A DNA stretch of 64,000 bases from positions 15,935,115-15,999,114 of the forward strand of contig CM069604.1 in NCBI GenBank assembly GCA_035771175.1, in the 5' to 3' direction. Within the stretch, counting starts at the first letter, position 1, and each line of letters starts with the position of its first letter. This stretch comes from Paratinospora sagittata (taxonomy: Eukaryota > Streptophyta > Magnoliopsida > Ranunculales > Menispermaceae). The position numbers and the translations under genes are program-made. A model generated the notes under the pieces. It saw only the letters and a program-made list of their open reading frames with translations, did no database searches and was not told the origin of the DNA. Shown piece by piece: positions 1 to 9,678 of this stretch.

Positions 1-48
1 TACTGCATAAGCTGATGAACGTTCTGGCGTTGCCCAAATAGTAAATTA

Positions 49-126
<78 letters not shown>

Positions 127-146
127 GTGAAATACAGGGTATTACA
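1..146 (-). mobile_element. Terminal fragment of a Ty3/gypsy LTR
   Basis: The last ~20 bases, ending in GGGTATTACA, match the right end of the complete LTR at 48850-50252, so this is the outer end of an LTR of the same family. In that family the coding strand is minus, which makes this the U3 start of an element that extends left of the window. The following bases CTGTT resemble the CTGTC/CTGTT duplication of the 40105-50252 element, but the partner flank lies outside the window. A TTA microsatellite has expanded inside it. Confidence 0.6.
48..126. repeat. (TTA)n microsatellite
   Basis: About 26 uninterrupted TTA triplets lie inside the LTR end. The corresponding place in the 48850-50252 LTR (around 50212-50230) has only an AT-rich stretch, so the expansion is specific to this copy. 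Confidence 0.97.
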
Positions 147-456
147 CTGTTGTGTTTGATTTTCATCGAAAGAGTTAAATCAATACAACGATAATATGCC
201 CTAGTTCTGCTTCAAAAGAGAGAATTAGAAACGTTAGGAATTCTGACTTATAAACTAAGGAACTGATTTAATAATAATCTATACATATAAAGACATAGTT
301 GAAAGTGAGGTGACATCGAACCTCTAGTATATTTTCCATTGATTTCTTGTCTGATTTACATTGCATTATTAGTTAATAGTTAATTAGTTTAATTGTTGTT
401 TTAATCACTCAATCACTCGATTTCGAATGTCTAGATAAAATTAGGGTTAAAACGCG

Positions 457-1090
457 GTGGATAGAGTAATAAATATCCTTAAGGAAGATACCCGATTTCT
501 CATCGAAAAATATTATAACTTGGCAACCGTTCACTTGCAGTTTGCGTGCAACAGCAGACAATGTCGGTACAAACAAGAAGTCTGCACGAACCTAGCTCCT
601 CTCGACAAGCGTCTGTGTTTATGCAGCTGCAAGAGGACGTTGGATTTGAACCTACTCCCCTATCTCAGAACAAGTGGCGGACGACAACACTAATGTCCCG
701 GCACCCAAACAGATTGTTGCAGCTATTCCAATGGAGTAGTCGTACCGTTTAGCATGGAACATTTTTCCAAGGTTTTACTAAATACATGAAAGCTTCAATG
801 AGAGGTTCGATCCAGAGTGTTGCTAATCAACAAGCTGTGGTCCCCCAGCCACAATTGGAACTGGCTAAGTAGAAGATTGATCAGATGACCAGTCAAATAC
901 GAAGTATAAACGACTACAGCCCATCACTTTTGATCGAAAGCCCGATTCCGGGAAGCATACAAGTGGCTAGAAGAAACTAGAAAGGCGCTCAAGGAAATGA
1001 AAGCGTCTAAAGAAAGAAAGATTCCCCTTGCTATTTACAAGTTGGTTGGAAACGCCAACTCTTGGTAGAAAACAGTTAAGAAGCCTCTCT
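457..1090 (+). pseudogene. Degraded Ty3/gypsy gag remnant
   Basis: Short open stretches (457-693, 546-752) are followed by a broken frame around 880-1070. That part aligns by eye with the gag of gypsy element D near 44800-45000: the order SINDYSP-ITF, then a lysine-rich helix, then a P-L-(A/L)-T/Y-x-LVG segment is shared. Several stops and frameshifts exclude a functional product. The strand is the same as the RT remnant at 2131-2966, so both probably come from one old element. The first ~300 bases are too decayed to assign. Confidence 0.5.
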
Positions 1091-2130
1091 TGAGTGCCGC
1101 CCCTTAGACCTATGATCATTCGATTCATGATCAGTAAATGAAAAGCATTAAGTAAAGAGAATTATGAATAAACCATAGAAAATTGCATTAACAATGAAAC
1201 AGTATCACAATTAACCCATCAAAGACAAACTAAGATCCATCTATTATCTAGAATAGGAATTTAGTTCATGGTTTTGAAGAAGAAAATACAAAATAAGATA
1301 GAAAACATTGAAATCATCTTCAAAATCTGCTAGAAATATTGTAAATCTTCAATCCTTTTTGCTTTCGAAGTCGATCTTCGTTTTACCAGCAACCTAGTCG
1401 TCTTTCTACCATCTCCAATGAATTTCCTTCAAAAAACCCTAAAATTTGATATATAATATGCCCTATTTCGCTTCAAAGTTCAATTCCAAAAAGGACCAAA
1501 ATCACATACATGCAACCCATAAATGCACAGTAGCACTATAGTGCTCGAGGGGGTAGCGCTGCAACGCTACCGCCATGTATTTTCTTCAATGTTTTGGGAG
1601 CTGCAACGCCCAGAATGGCACAAGTGCACGAGTGCACTTGTGTACTTAGCCACATTTTGCCCCTCTGTGCTCTCCATTCTTTCGCACTTTCTTCTACACT
1701 TCTCACACATGATCTTGGTGACTTTTCACCATCATTTGGGCCTCGATTTGTCATACTTTCAAGCTTTTATTTCCTACAAAATAAAACAACCATAAGTAAG
1801 TAAATCAACCAACTAACAAAATATTAACAATTAAAATGAAACTATGAACAATGATATAAAATGAACATGCTACTATGCAAATGCCACTAATAATTTTAGG
1901 AAAAATTTCTAAAAATAATATTTATTTTTCTAAACAAACCTAAAGTATTTTATTCATGAAAACAACTAAAATTAACCTCTAAAACACACAAAAACGCTAA
2001 GATGCACCTAAAACACTAAATATGCTAAATATGTAAAAAATACTTAGAAATTGGTAAAATATATCTAAAAACCTAATAAAATTCCTACAAAATACAATGT
2101 GTAAACCTCAACTCATTAGATATCCCTTGC
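1091..2130. other. Unassigned AT-rich noncoding stretch
   Basis: It separates gag and RT remnants of what looks like one old gypsy element, so it is probably an insertion. A motif at about 1453-1478 (ATAATATGCCCTAT...GCTTCAAA) repeats one at about 190-215. Small ORFs near 1523-1803 on both strands have no recognisable domain. I find no LTR ends, target duplication or RNA gene. Confidence 0.4.
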
Positions 2131-2966
2131 CCTAAATCGAAGACTTGTTCAACCAACTGAGAGGGGCCCGACTCTTCTCCGAAATTGATCTCTGATCGAG
2201 TTACCAATAACTACGGATCAAGGAGTCCGATATTCAGAAGATGACATTTTGTACCCATTACGGCCACTATGAATTCACTGTCATGCCCTTCGACGTAACA
2301 AATACTCCAGTTGTGTTCATGGACTTAATGAACCGTATCTTTAGGCCCTTCGTAGATTGATTCGTTGTCATTTTTGTGGATGGCATTCCGGTATACTCTC
2401 CAACTGAGGAACAACACGAAACCCACCTCCGGATCGTACTAAGTACCCTCCGACAACACGAACTCTACGCTGAGCTGAGTAAGTGTGAATTTTGGATGAC
2501 CAAGGTCAAGTTCCCTGGGCATGTCGTCTGACACAATGACATTAAAGTCGATCCTTCTAAAGTAGAAGTCGTCCTAGATTGGAAGTAACCGACTAACGTC
2601 ACGTAGATCAAAAGCTTCCTAGGGTTAGTTGGGTACTACAGGCGTTTCATCAAGGATTTCTCCAAACTCGTAGAACCGCTTACCCGACTAACAAGAAAGG
2701 ATGCCCATTTCATTGGGAGTTCAGCCTACGAGATAACTTTTCAGGAGCATAAGAAAAGGTTGACTTCAGCCCCTGTGTTCAAAACACCAAATGACGGGAT
2801 TGGTTTTACCACTACACCGATGCTTCTCTCCAATGCCTAGGTGTTGTCCTGATGCAGGAAGGTAGAGTAATTGCCTACACCTCTCGACAGTTGAAGCCTC
2901 TCATCAGTTGAAGCTTCATGAGGTCAACTGCTCCACCCATGACCTCGAATATGATTTAGAGCTTGC
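2131..2966 (+). pseudogene. Degraded Ty3/gypsy reverse transcriptase-RNase H
   Basis: Reading across stops gives the RT order [38 protein letters not shown], then KCEFW, FLGLVGYYRRFIKDF and the RNase H-side segments KRLTSAPV, SRQLK and STHDLE. The catalytic VDD has become VDG, and in-frame stops occur throughout, so it is dead. The similarity stops after an LELA-like segment at about 2966, where the frame becomes gag of another element. This is a junction between two elements rather than a natural polyprotein order. Confidence 0.75.
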
Positions 2967-3889
2967 CGAGGGATGGTTGACTCGGATGGAGACCATTTTT
3001 AGTGATATGAGGGCGCTTGAGCATGATAAGGTCAAGCTTGACAGGTTTAAGTTGATTGACAAGGCTAACAAATGGTGGGAAAGAGTGGAGCGTCTCGAGG
3101 GTGAGGTCCGGACATGGACTAGATTCAAGGAGTTGTTCTTTATAGAGTTTTATCCACGGGCCGAGAGGGATCAACGTCGAATCCAGTTTCTACATCTGAC
3201 CCAGGCAACATGTCCGTGAGAGAGTACGAGCAAGAGTTCAATAGGTTGGCACTCTTCATTCCAGAGATGGTTTTTACCGATGAGCTGAGGATGTAGAGGA
3301 TACGAGATGGTTTCTGAGACCGTATCCGTCAGGGTTTGGCACTGGCTGGCGTGCAGACCTATGCACAGGATATGGGGCAGGCCGCAGAGGCCAATTCTCG
3401 AATGAGTTTACTTGCAGCAGTCTAGGCACCCGCAACTCTTACAGTTCAGACTCAGTAGGCAGGGTCAGAGGCACAGTATTTCAGTGATGGGAGAAGCCGA
3501 CGTAATAAGAGGTTGAGATTCAGCGGCAGTGGATATGAGGCATTTGTAGCCTCTGCTTCAGTATCAATGGTACCACCAGCTGCGGGCCAGAGTGTTTAGA
3601 TTTCTAGTCTATCCCAGTAGCACCAGCAGAGTTTTGTTAAATCTAGTGGACAGCAGACAGTTGGGGCCGAGTCGCAGGCTGTATCTTCTCCACCTAGAGT
3701 ACCGAGGCCGATTGTGTGTTATGGTTGCTGGGCTCCAGGGCATAAGAGGAACCAGTGTCCATAGAGGATGCCTTTTGGCTAGTTTAGTCCTACATCTACA
3801 CTTACCAGAGAGCAGCCAAAGTTGTTACGCAGGCAGATCCTGAGGCCATCAAGCAGCTAATAGAAGGTACAATCAACATTTGCCATTCT
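2967..3889 (+). pseudogene. Ty3/gypsy gag, element 2 (5'-truncated)
   Basis: Gag assembles the particle and binds RNA. The open part (to 3219) has the retrotransposon gag fold pattern WLTRME, DKVKLDRFKL, KWWERV and W.RFKELFFIEFYP. After a frame change follow MSVREYEQEFNRLA and, near 3714-3760, a CCHC zinc knuckle of the form CxxCxxxGHxxxxC. Multiple stops and shifts break it. The N-terminus, leader, PBS and 5' LTR are missing because the DNA joins the older RT remnant at 2966. It continues downstream into protease, RT and integrase of the same element. Confidence 0.75.
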
Positions 3890-4501
3890 TTGATGTATGT
3901 CTTGATTGATGTTGGTTCTACTCTATCATTTATTTCTGGTGGTGTAGTAGATAAATTGAGATTGTCTACTGTTAGGACTAGTACGCCGTTAATTTTGAGT
4001 ACGGCGACCGGTGAGAGAAGTTACCTTATTATGGTATGTGTGGGATGCATTGTGAGATTCGAGGACCATGAGATGTTTGTTGACCTTAGAGTCTTAAAGT
4101 TCCTCGAGTTTGATGCCATTTTGGGTATGGATTGGCTGGCAGCGTATCACGCTCCTATTAATTGCTTCGGCAAGAGGGTTGTCTTTCAGATACCTGGAGA
4201 ACTACTCTTCGTCTTTCAAGGCAGGATTATATCGAGCCCACCTACTCAGTGTAGATTAGCCACTGATGATGAGGTTGCTACGATGGCGAGTTTGACGCTA
4301 GTGGATGATGTGGGTCAGAGTATTCAGCTAGCAGACATTCATGTAGTCTGCAAGTACCCAGAGGTTTTTCCTGATGAGTTACCTGGCTTGCCGCCTAGAC
4401 GAGAGGTAGACTTTATCATTGAGCTGATGCCCGACACTAAACCCATTTCCATTCCACCGTATCGTATGGCACCGAAAGAGTTGAATGAACTCAGAGCCTA
4501 G
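3890..4501 (+). pseudogene. Ty3/gypsy aspartic protease, element 2
   Basis: This 203-codon open frame corresponds to the protease and linker before RT. The active-site loop reads L-I-D-V-G-S-T where the family has D-S/T-G; the aspartate stays but the second residue is valine. The later LGMDWLAAYHAPINC segment is typical of plant chromovirus proteases. The C-terminal half, ending in LPGLPPRREVDF...PISIPPYRMAP, is the RT N-terminal extension. A stop at 4499-4501 separates it from the next frame. Confidence 0.8.
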
Positions 4502-5700
4502 CTTGATGTGCCGATGGGCAAGGGATTTATTTCCCCTAGCATGTTACCTTGGGGAGCACCAGTGTTGTTCGTCAAGAAGAAAGACGGGAGTCTTCGTTTG
4601 TGTATAGACTACCATCAGCTGAATAAAGCGACTGTCAAGAACAAGTATCCACTTCCTTGTATTGATGACTTGTTTGATCAATTGATTGGGGCCAAGTTCT
4701 TTTCGAAGATTGACTTGAGATCTGGGTACCATCAGTTGAAGATGAGAGATGAGAATGTATCGAAGACTACTTTTCGGACGAGGTATGGACATTACGAGTT
4801 TCTGGTGATGCCCTTCGGGTTGACTAATGCACCAGCTATGTTCATGGATCTGATATAGAGAGTGTTCAGGCCGTACCTTGACCAGTTCATTATAGTCTTC
4901 ATCGATGATATCCTAGTCTATTCTAAGACAAGAAAGGATCATGAGCGTCATCTCAGAGTTACTTTGCAGACATTGTTGGAGCATAGGCTGTATGCCAAGC
5001 TGAGCAAGTGTGATTTCTGAATGACTGAGGTGAAATTCTTGGGTCATGTGGTTAGTGTAGAGGGTATTTCTGTTGATTCTGCTAAGGTTGAAGCGATCAT
5101 TGATTGGCCAAGACCTACCACAATGATCGAGATTTGTAGCTTTCTGGGTTTGGCTGGCTATTACAGGAAGTTCGTGAATGACTTTTCCACGATATTCGCG
5201 CCGATGACTAAGCTGACTCAGAAGAACGTGGCCTTCACGTGGTCGGATGCATGTGAGAGAGCTTTCAGTGAGTTGAAAAAGAGGTTGACTACAGCTCCAG
5301 TGTTGATTCTTCCAGAGCCTGGGAAAGAGTTGGTGATTTATACTGATGCATCACTCTTAGGTATGGGATGTGTACAGATGCAGGAGAGTCGAGTGGTTGC
5401 ATATGCATCTAGACAGCTTAAGGTGCATGAGCAAAACTACCCTGCACATGATTTGGAGCTGGCCGCTATTATATTTGCACTGAAGCTATGGAGGCACTGC
5501 CTTTATGGTGAGAGGTTCACTTTGTTTTATGATCACAAGAGTTTGAAGTACCTTTGATCAGAATGAGCTGAATATGCGGCAGAGGAGATGGCTCGAGTTA
5601 CTAAAGGATTATGATTTCTCTTTGGAGTATCATCCTGGTAAAGCCAATGTTGTGGCTAATGCTTTGAGCCGTAGGCGAGTAGGGACTCAGGTGGTTGCTT
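4502..5700 (+). pseudogene. Ty3/gypsy reverse transcriptase and RNase H, element 2
   Basis: RT and RNase H copy the element RNA into DNA. Visible motifs in order are [77 protein letters not shown] and the RNase H motifs YTDAS and LELAAI. The catalytic aspartate pair is intact at about 4903-4908. Stops at 4856-4858 and 5018-5020 and a frame change near 5557 inactivate it. RNase H continues in another frame to about 5700, with a DALSRR-like end. Motif spellings fit the Tekay/Del group of chromoviruses. Confidence 0.85.
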
Positions 5701-5781
5701 TTCAAATGGCCCAATAGTGGAATTTACTTGAGAGAGTGATTATGATGAGTATACTCTCGAACGCACCACTTACTGAGATAT

Positions 5782-6745
5782 GTGCTCAGATGCACGTGCA
5801 GCATGCAGATTCCCATATTCCACGGGTTAGATATCTACAGGAACATTGTCCAGATTATGACATGTACCGTAGATACGCAGACAATGTTGGCCAGGCCGAT
5901 TGGTAGATTGGTCCAAATGATGTCTTGTGGTATAGAGGAAGGCTATGGATCCCATACGATGCTGAGTTTCGAGCTGAGATACTTCGAGAGGCTCACAGGT
6001 CTCAGTATACTGTTCATCTAGGAGCTACCAAGATGTACCATGAGATGAAGAGATATGTATGGTCACACGGGATGAAGAAGAGTATTGCTGAGTATGTGCA
6101 GAGATGTGAGGTGTGCCAGCAGGTTAAGGCTGAACACTAGAAGCCTGGAGGTCAGATGCAACCATTGCCCATACCCGAGTGGAAATGGGAACACATCACG
6201 ATGGATTTCATCATGGGATTGCCGAGGTCTCAGGGCAGATTTGATGCCATTTGGGTTGTGGTCGATAGATTGACCAAGAGTGCGCACTTCCTTCCTATGA
6301 GCGCTAGGGACTCTGTGGATAGACTGAGCAGATTATATGTGAGAGAGATCGTGAGATTGCATGAAGTGTCATTGTCTATTGTGTCGGATCGAGATCCACG
6401 ATTTACATCGAGGTTTTGGCAAGCCTTGCAGACTCGATTTGGGACCCGCCTTCAACTTAGTACAACATTTCATCCTCAGACAGACAGTCAGTCCGAGAGA
6501 GTGATTCAGATGCAGGGGGATATGCTCAGGTCTTGCATTTTAGAGTTCGGTGGTGGTTGGGGTGAGCATTTGCCCTTGTGTGAATTTGCTTACAATAATA
6601 GTTATCAGGCGAGCATCGGTATGGCACCGTATGAGGCTTTGTATGGAAGACCCTGTAGATCTCCAGCTTGTTGGTACGAGGTGGGTGATACGCAGTTATG
6701 GGGCCCTGATACAATGGTTGAGCAGACTGAGAAAGTCAAGTGATT
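5782..6745 (+). pseudogene. Ty3/gypsy integrase, element 2
   Basis: Integrase inserts the element DNA into the chromosome. The HHCC zinc domain is visible (H in VHLGATKMYHEMKR, then CEVCQQ) at 6013-6120. After a stop at 6138-6140 the catalytic core is open to 6743: first Asp in TMDFIMGLP, second in VSDRDPRF, and Glu in QTDSQSERVI, so the DDE triad is all present. Later segments YNNSYQASIGMAPYEALYGRPCRSP are standard for plant chromoviruses. A frame change at about 6743 breaks the C-terminus. Confidence 0.85.
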
Positions 6746-7152
6746 CGACAGAGGCTGAAGTCAGCTCAGGACAGCCAAAAAAGTTATTATGATAACCGAC
6801 ATCGACCGTTAGATTTTGCAATGGGAGATTCAGTTTTGCTTAAGGTCTCACCACTCAAAGGTCAGATGAGGTTCAGTGTCAGTGGAAAACTTGCCCTTAG
6901 GTCAGATTGGCTCTACCTTCTCAGCTCGAGGGTGTTCATGAGGTATTCCATGTATCGATGCTGAGGAAGTTTAATGAGGATCCATTGAAGGAGTCTTATC
7001 TCGATCCGTCTCATGTGATTGATGTGAGTCATCTGCAAGTTGGGGAGGATACGACTTATGAGGAGTTGCCTATTCAGATTATGGCTAGTAGGGTTCATAA
7101 ATTGAGAAATAAGGAAATCCCGCTTGTGCGCGAGGACCAGATAAGGGAGTAG
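6740..7152 (+). pseudogene. Integrase C-terminus and chromodomain-like tail, element 2
   Basis: In two frames the DNA encodes the integrase C-terminal segment (SYYDNRHRPLDFAMGDSVLLKVSPLKG) and then VHEVFHVSMLRKF and YEELPIQIMASRVHKLRNKEIP, the usual spelling of the chromodomain entry in Tekay-type elements. Known chromodomains of this group bind heterochromatin marks and guide insertion; that role here is inference from the family. The frame ends at a TAG at 7150-7152, close to the expected element 3' UTR. Confidence 0.75.
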
Positions 7153-7216
7153 TTCCCTGACCTCTTTACCGACTGAGGTTAGTTCTCTTGCTTTTATTTT
7201 TTGAGGACAAAAATAT

Positions 7217-7234
7217 TCCTAAGTTGGGGAGAGT
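7217..7234 (+). promoter_or_regulatory. Polypurine tract of gypsy element 2
   Basis: The purine-rich AAGTTGGGGAGAG sits one base before TGTAGCACCC, the start of the 3' LTR. In LTR elements this tract primes plus-strand DNA synthesis. Confidence 0.7.
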
Positions 7235-7434
7235 TGTAGCACCCGTGCCTTTAGGTGATGTCATTTTGACCCATAGTGTACCCGTAGAATACCTGTATAC
7301 GTATGTGTATATGTATTTTGATGCTCAACGCACGTAAGTTCGAGTGTCTTACTACATATACACATACATATACGAATACATATACGGGTACATTAAGGGT
7401 CAAAATGACGTCACCTAAAGGCACGAGTCCTACA
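7235..7434. repeat. 200-bp foldback made of two LTR starts in opposite orientation
   Basis: Bases 7235-7350 are the first ~115 bases of the 3' LTR of gypsy element 2 (TGTAGCACCCGTGCC...). At about 7350 the sequence switches to the reverse complement of a second LTR start, ending GGCACGAGTCCTACA at 7434. The arms pair over about 80 bases with few mismatches. The same LTR start, in single orientation, opens the solo LTR at 59407. The next five bases, TGAGA, belong to the copia LTR. Confidence 0.85.
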
Positions 7435-7789
7435 TGAGAGATGGTAGTTCTCATACCTAAAAGTTGAGAAAGCTTAGGTTTGTCTCACACTCATAAGTTA
7501 GGATAGGTTGGTCTCATGCCTGAAAGCTAAGCAGTGTAACGGTTCTCACACCCGCAAGTTGAGAAAAGGTGTAATGGTTTGATTCTCACTCGTAAGAGAA
7601 TCTCTTAGTGATAAGGTTCAAAATCCTAACTGAGGAGGTTAGGTAGTGGACGTAGGTAAGTAGCCGAACCACTATAAATCGACTGTGCATATTTGTTTAA
7701 TTTCTGCACTTTATTCCTACAATTGAAATTGTTTTTAAATTGTCTAAGTGTCCAATTCACCCCCCGTCTTGGACATATCTTGGCCAACA
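7435..7789 (+). mobile_element. Partial 5' LTR of copia element 1
   Basis: It matches 15433-15790 of the 3' LTR, including the hairpin units with CCCGTAAG-type loops, the GGTAGTGGACGTAGG / CCGAACCACTATAAAT core and the end TTGGCCAACA. The left part of the LTR, about 2 kb, is lost; the break coincides with the inner end of the foldback at 7434. The PBS follows two bases later. Confidence 0.85.
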
Positions 7790-7791
7790 AT

Positions 7792-7803
7792 TGGTATCAG
7801 AGT
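7792..7803 (+). promoter_or_regulatory. Primer-binding site (initiator tRNA-Met)
   Basis: TGGTATCAGAGT begins two bases after the LTR end CCAACA. It matches the plant initiator tRNA-Met PBS (TGGTATCAGAGC) except for the last base. Confidence 0.9.
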
Positions 7804-7845
7804 AGTGTTGCTCTTAAAAGAAACTTCATAATTTCTTTGATATCA

Positions 7846-8970
7846 ATGGCCATGACCAGAGGGACAGTCATAGAACTAGGTCAACTTTTAGACATACCAC
7901 CTTTGTTTAATAAAGACTGGTTTGAAGATTGGATAATAAGGATGAAATGCTTTCTACGATCTAAGGATATCAGTCTATGGGAAATGGTTGTAAATGGCTA
8001 CACCATGCCCAACAAGCCTATTGAGCAATAGAATGATAAGGAAAGACTAAATGACAAACTTAACGCTCAAGCTGTCTATGCCTTGTACTATTCTCTACCC
8101 GAGGAAGATAGAAAGGGTAGTTCATCTTGAAAGTGCCAAGGAGATTTGGGAAACACTCAATTCACTTCATTGTGAAAAGATTAACATTCGAGATGAAAAG
8201 CTCAAAAAATCTGATAGATTATTTGATGCCTTTGAGATATCGGAGAATGAATCTCTCGATACGGCTTGCAACAAATATCAATCTAGTCTTGATGAAATGC
8301 AAGAATTGAATCAGGAAATACCTGCAGATATATCTCTAGTGTATTTCTGTGATAAGCTTCCAAAGAAATGGAATGATAGGCTGACTATGTTAGTTGAATC
8401 TATTGAACCATGGGAAATGAGTTTAAAGGAGTTATGTAATCTCCTGCAAACAGTGGAAAGAAGGGATGAGACTGAAAACCCAATTAAAACATTAGAAGAA
8501 CCACTCATTCACTTTAGGGTTTTAGAAAGTGAGTCAGTTCATGATAACCTGCAACATTTTATAAGCCTTGTAAATGAATTTCAATACTTTGGAAAAACCA
8601 TATCTCATTCTACTTTAGTACAATATTTTTTTAACAGTTTTCCTGAAAACTGGAAATATAAAGTAGATTTTCTAAACGAGTTTTCAAATCCATTTGAAAT
8701 TAGTTTTCAAGAAATTGATTACATTTTGAGTGGGTTAGAAACTTCATCTGAGAGAGAAGACATTCTTGCAAATATACCCAACCAGGAACGGAAGTGAAGT
8801 TGCTGATGACATATATACACAATGGGTCATCAATCCTCAGCAAGCACATCCAAGACGCTCAATGAAAGATCTCCTGATAGAATGTCGAGAAAAAAGTTAG
8901 CATGGAGAACGAGGATAATGAATTATCTCAGCTGCTTCAAAATGAGACAGAGTGCTCAAGTCGAGGACTT
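7846..8970 (+). pseudogene. Ty1/copia gag, element 1
   Basis: The ATG at 7846 (MAMTRG) follows the PBS by about 40 bases. The protein has the copia gag pattern: PPLFNKDWFEDWIIRMKCFLRS, then SLWEMVVNGY, then SAKEIWETLNSLH, and a helical region with LVYFCDKLPKKWNDRL, as in the UBN2-type gag family. A stop at 8029-8031 and a shift near 8110 split it; the second part is open to 8797. Beyond that only KKVSMENEDNELSQLLQ-like traces continue to about 8970. No zinc knuckle, protease, integrase or RT follows, so pol is completely absent from this copy. Confidence 0.8.
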
Positions 8971-9678
8971 TGCAGTACCTTGAGGTAAAAGTAAAAAATA
9001 TGCAAAGGTATACAGTCACTCTTGTCACTAATGTTATTATCAGATTATACATATCATTGGATAAATGACTATCTTTAATCATGAAATGCTTAGAAGGCTT
9101 AAACAGTTTCGCTCATGATTAAATTATTGACTGTTGGTTGATGAAATATAATTTGCTATATCATTTATTCAACCATACGATACTTGAGTTTATATTAGTC
9201 AACTATGCTAACTATTAGAGTTTAAGTATCAATAAGGATTAAAACAGTGTTTAAGGATGCTAATGTGCCCGATGCCATTAGTTTTTTCAAAACTACTCGT
9301 CAGAAGGAGGACACTAACGTACATATTAGCTCTAATTGATTAAGAACGTTAGTCAGAAGAATGACGCTAATCGGTCAATATTGCAAATTAAATTAAATCG
9401 CCTTTAAAGAATAGGAAGCAACACGGGCTGGTACGTGTCAGGTGTGAGCTTTTTTTTTTTCTCTATAAAGACAAACTTTTTGTAACCTGGCAGTCACTTT
9501 TCACCTTTTGTGCCCAATGACGCTTTGACGAACTTTCCAGGAATCGTTTCAAAATTTACCGTTTAATCTTCATCTTTAACCTTTGGTAAAGCCTGTTCTT
9601 TGTTCATTTCTGAATCCTCTAATTCCTATTGTATTAGTATTTGTGTTATTGCCTCAGTTCTTCATCTATTTTTTTAAA
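8971..9678 (+). other. Noncoding spacer between gag and the unknown ORF
   Basis: This is where pol would lie in an autonomous copia element. It is AT-rich with no domain. At 9240-9370 it has AGGA(T/C)GCTAA-like words resembling the LTR hairpin array. CTCTATAAAG at 9461-9470 follows a T-run and precedes the ATG at 9679 by about 210 bases; a TATA-like internal promoter for the unknown ORF is possible but unproven. Confidence 0.45.

Noticed and set aside
1523..1803. Overlapping small ORFs on both strands
   Set aside because: No domain and no start context; they are in an AT-rich unassigned stretch and probably arise by chance.
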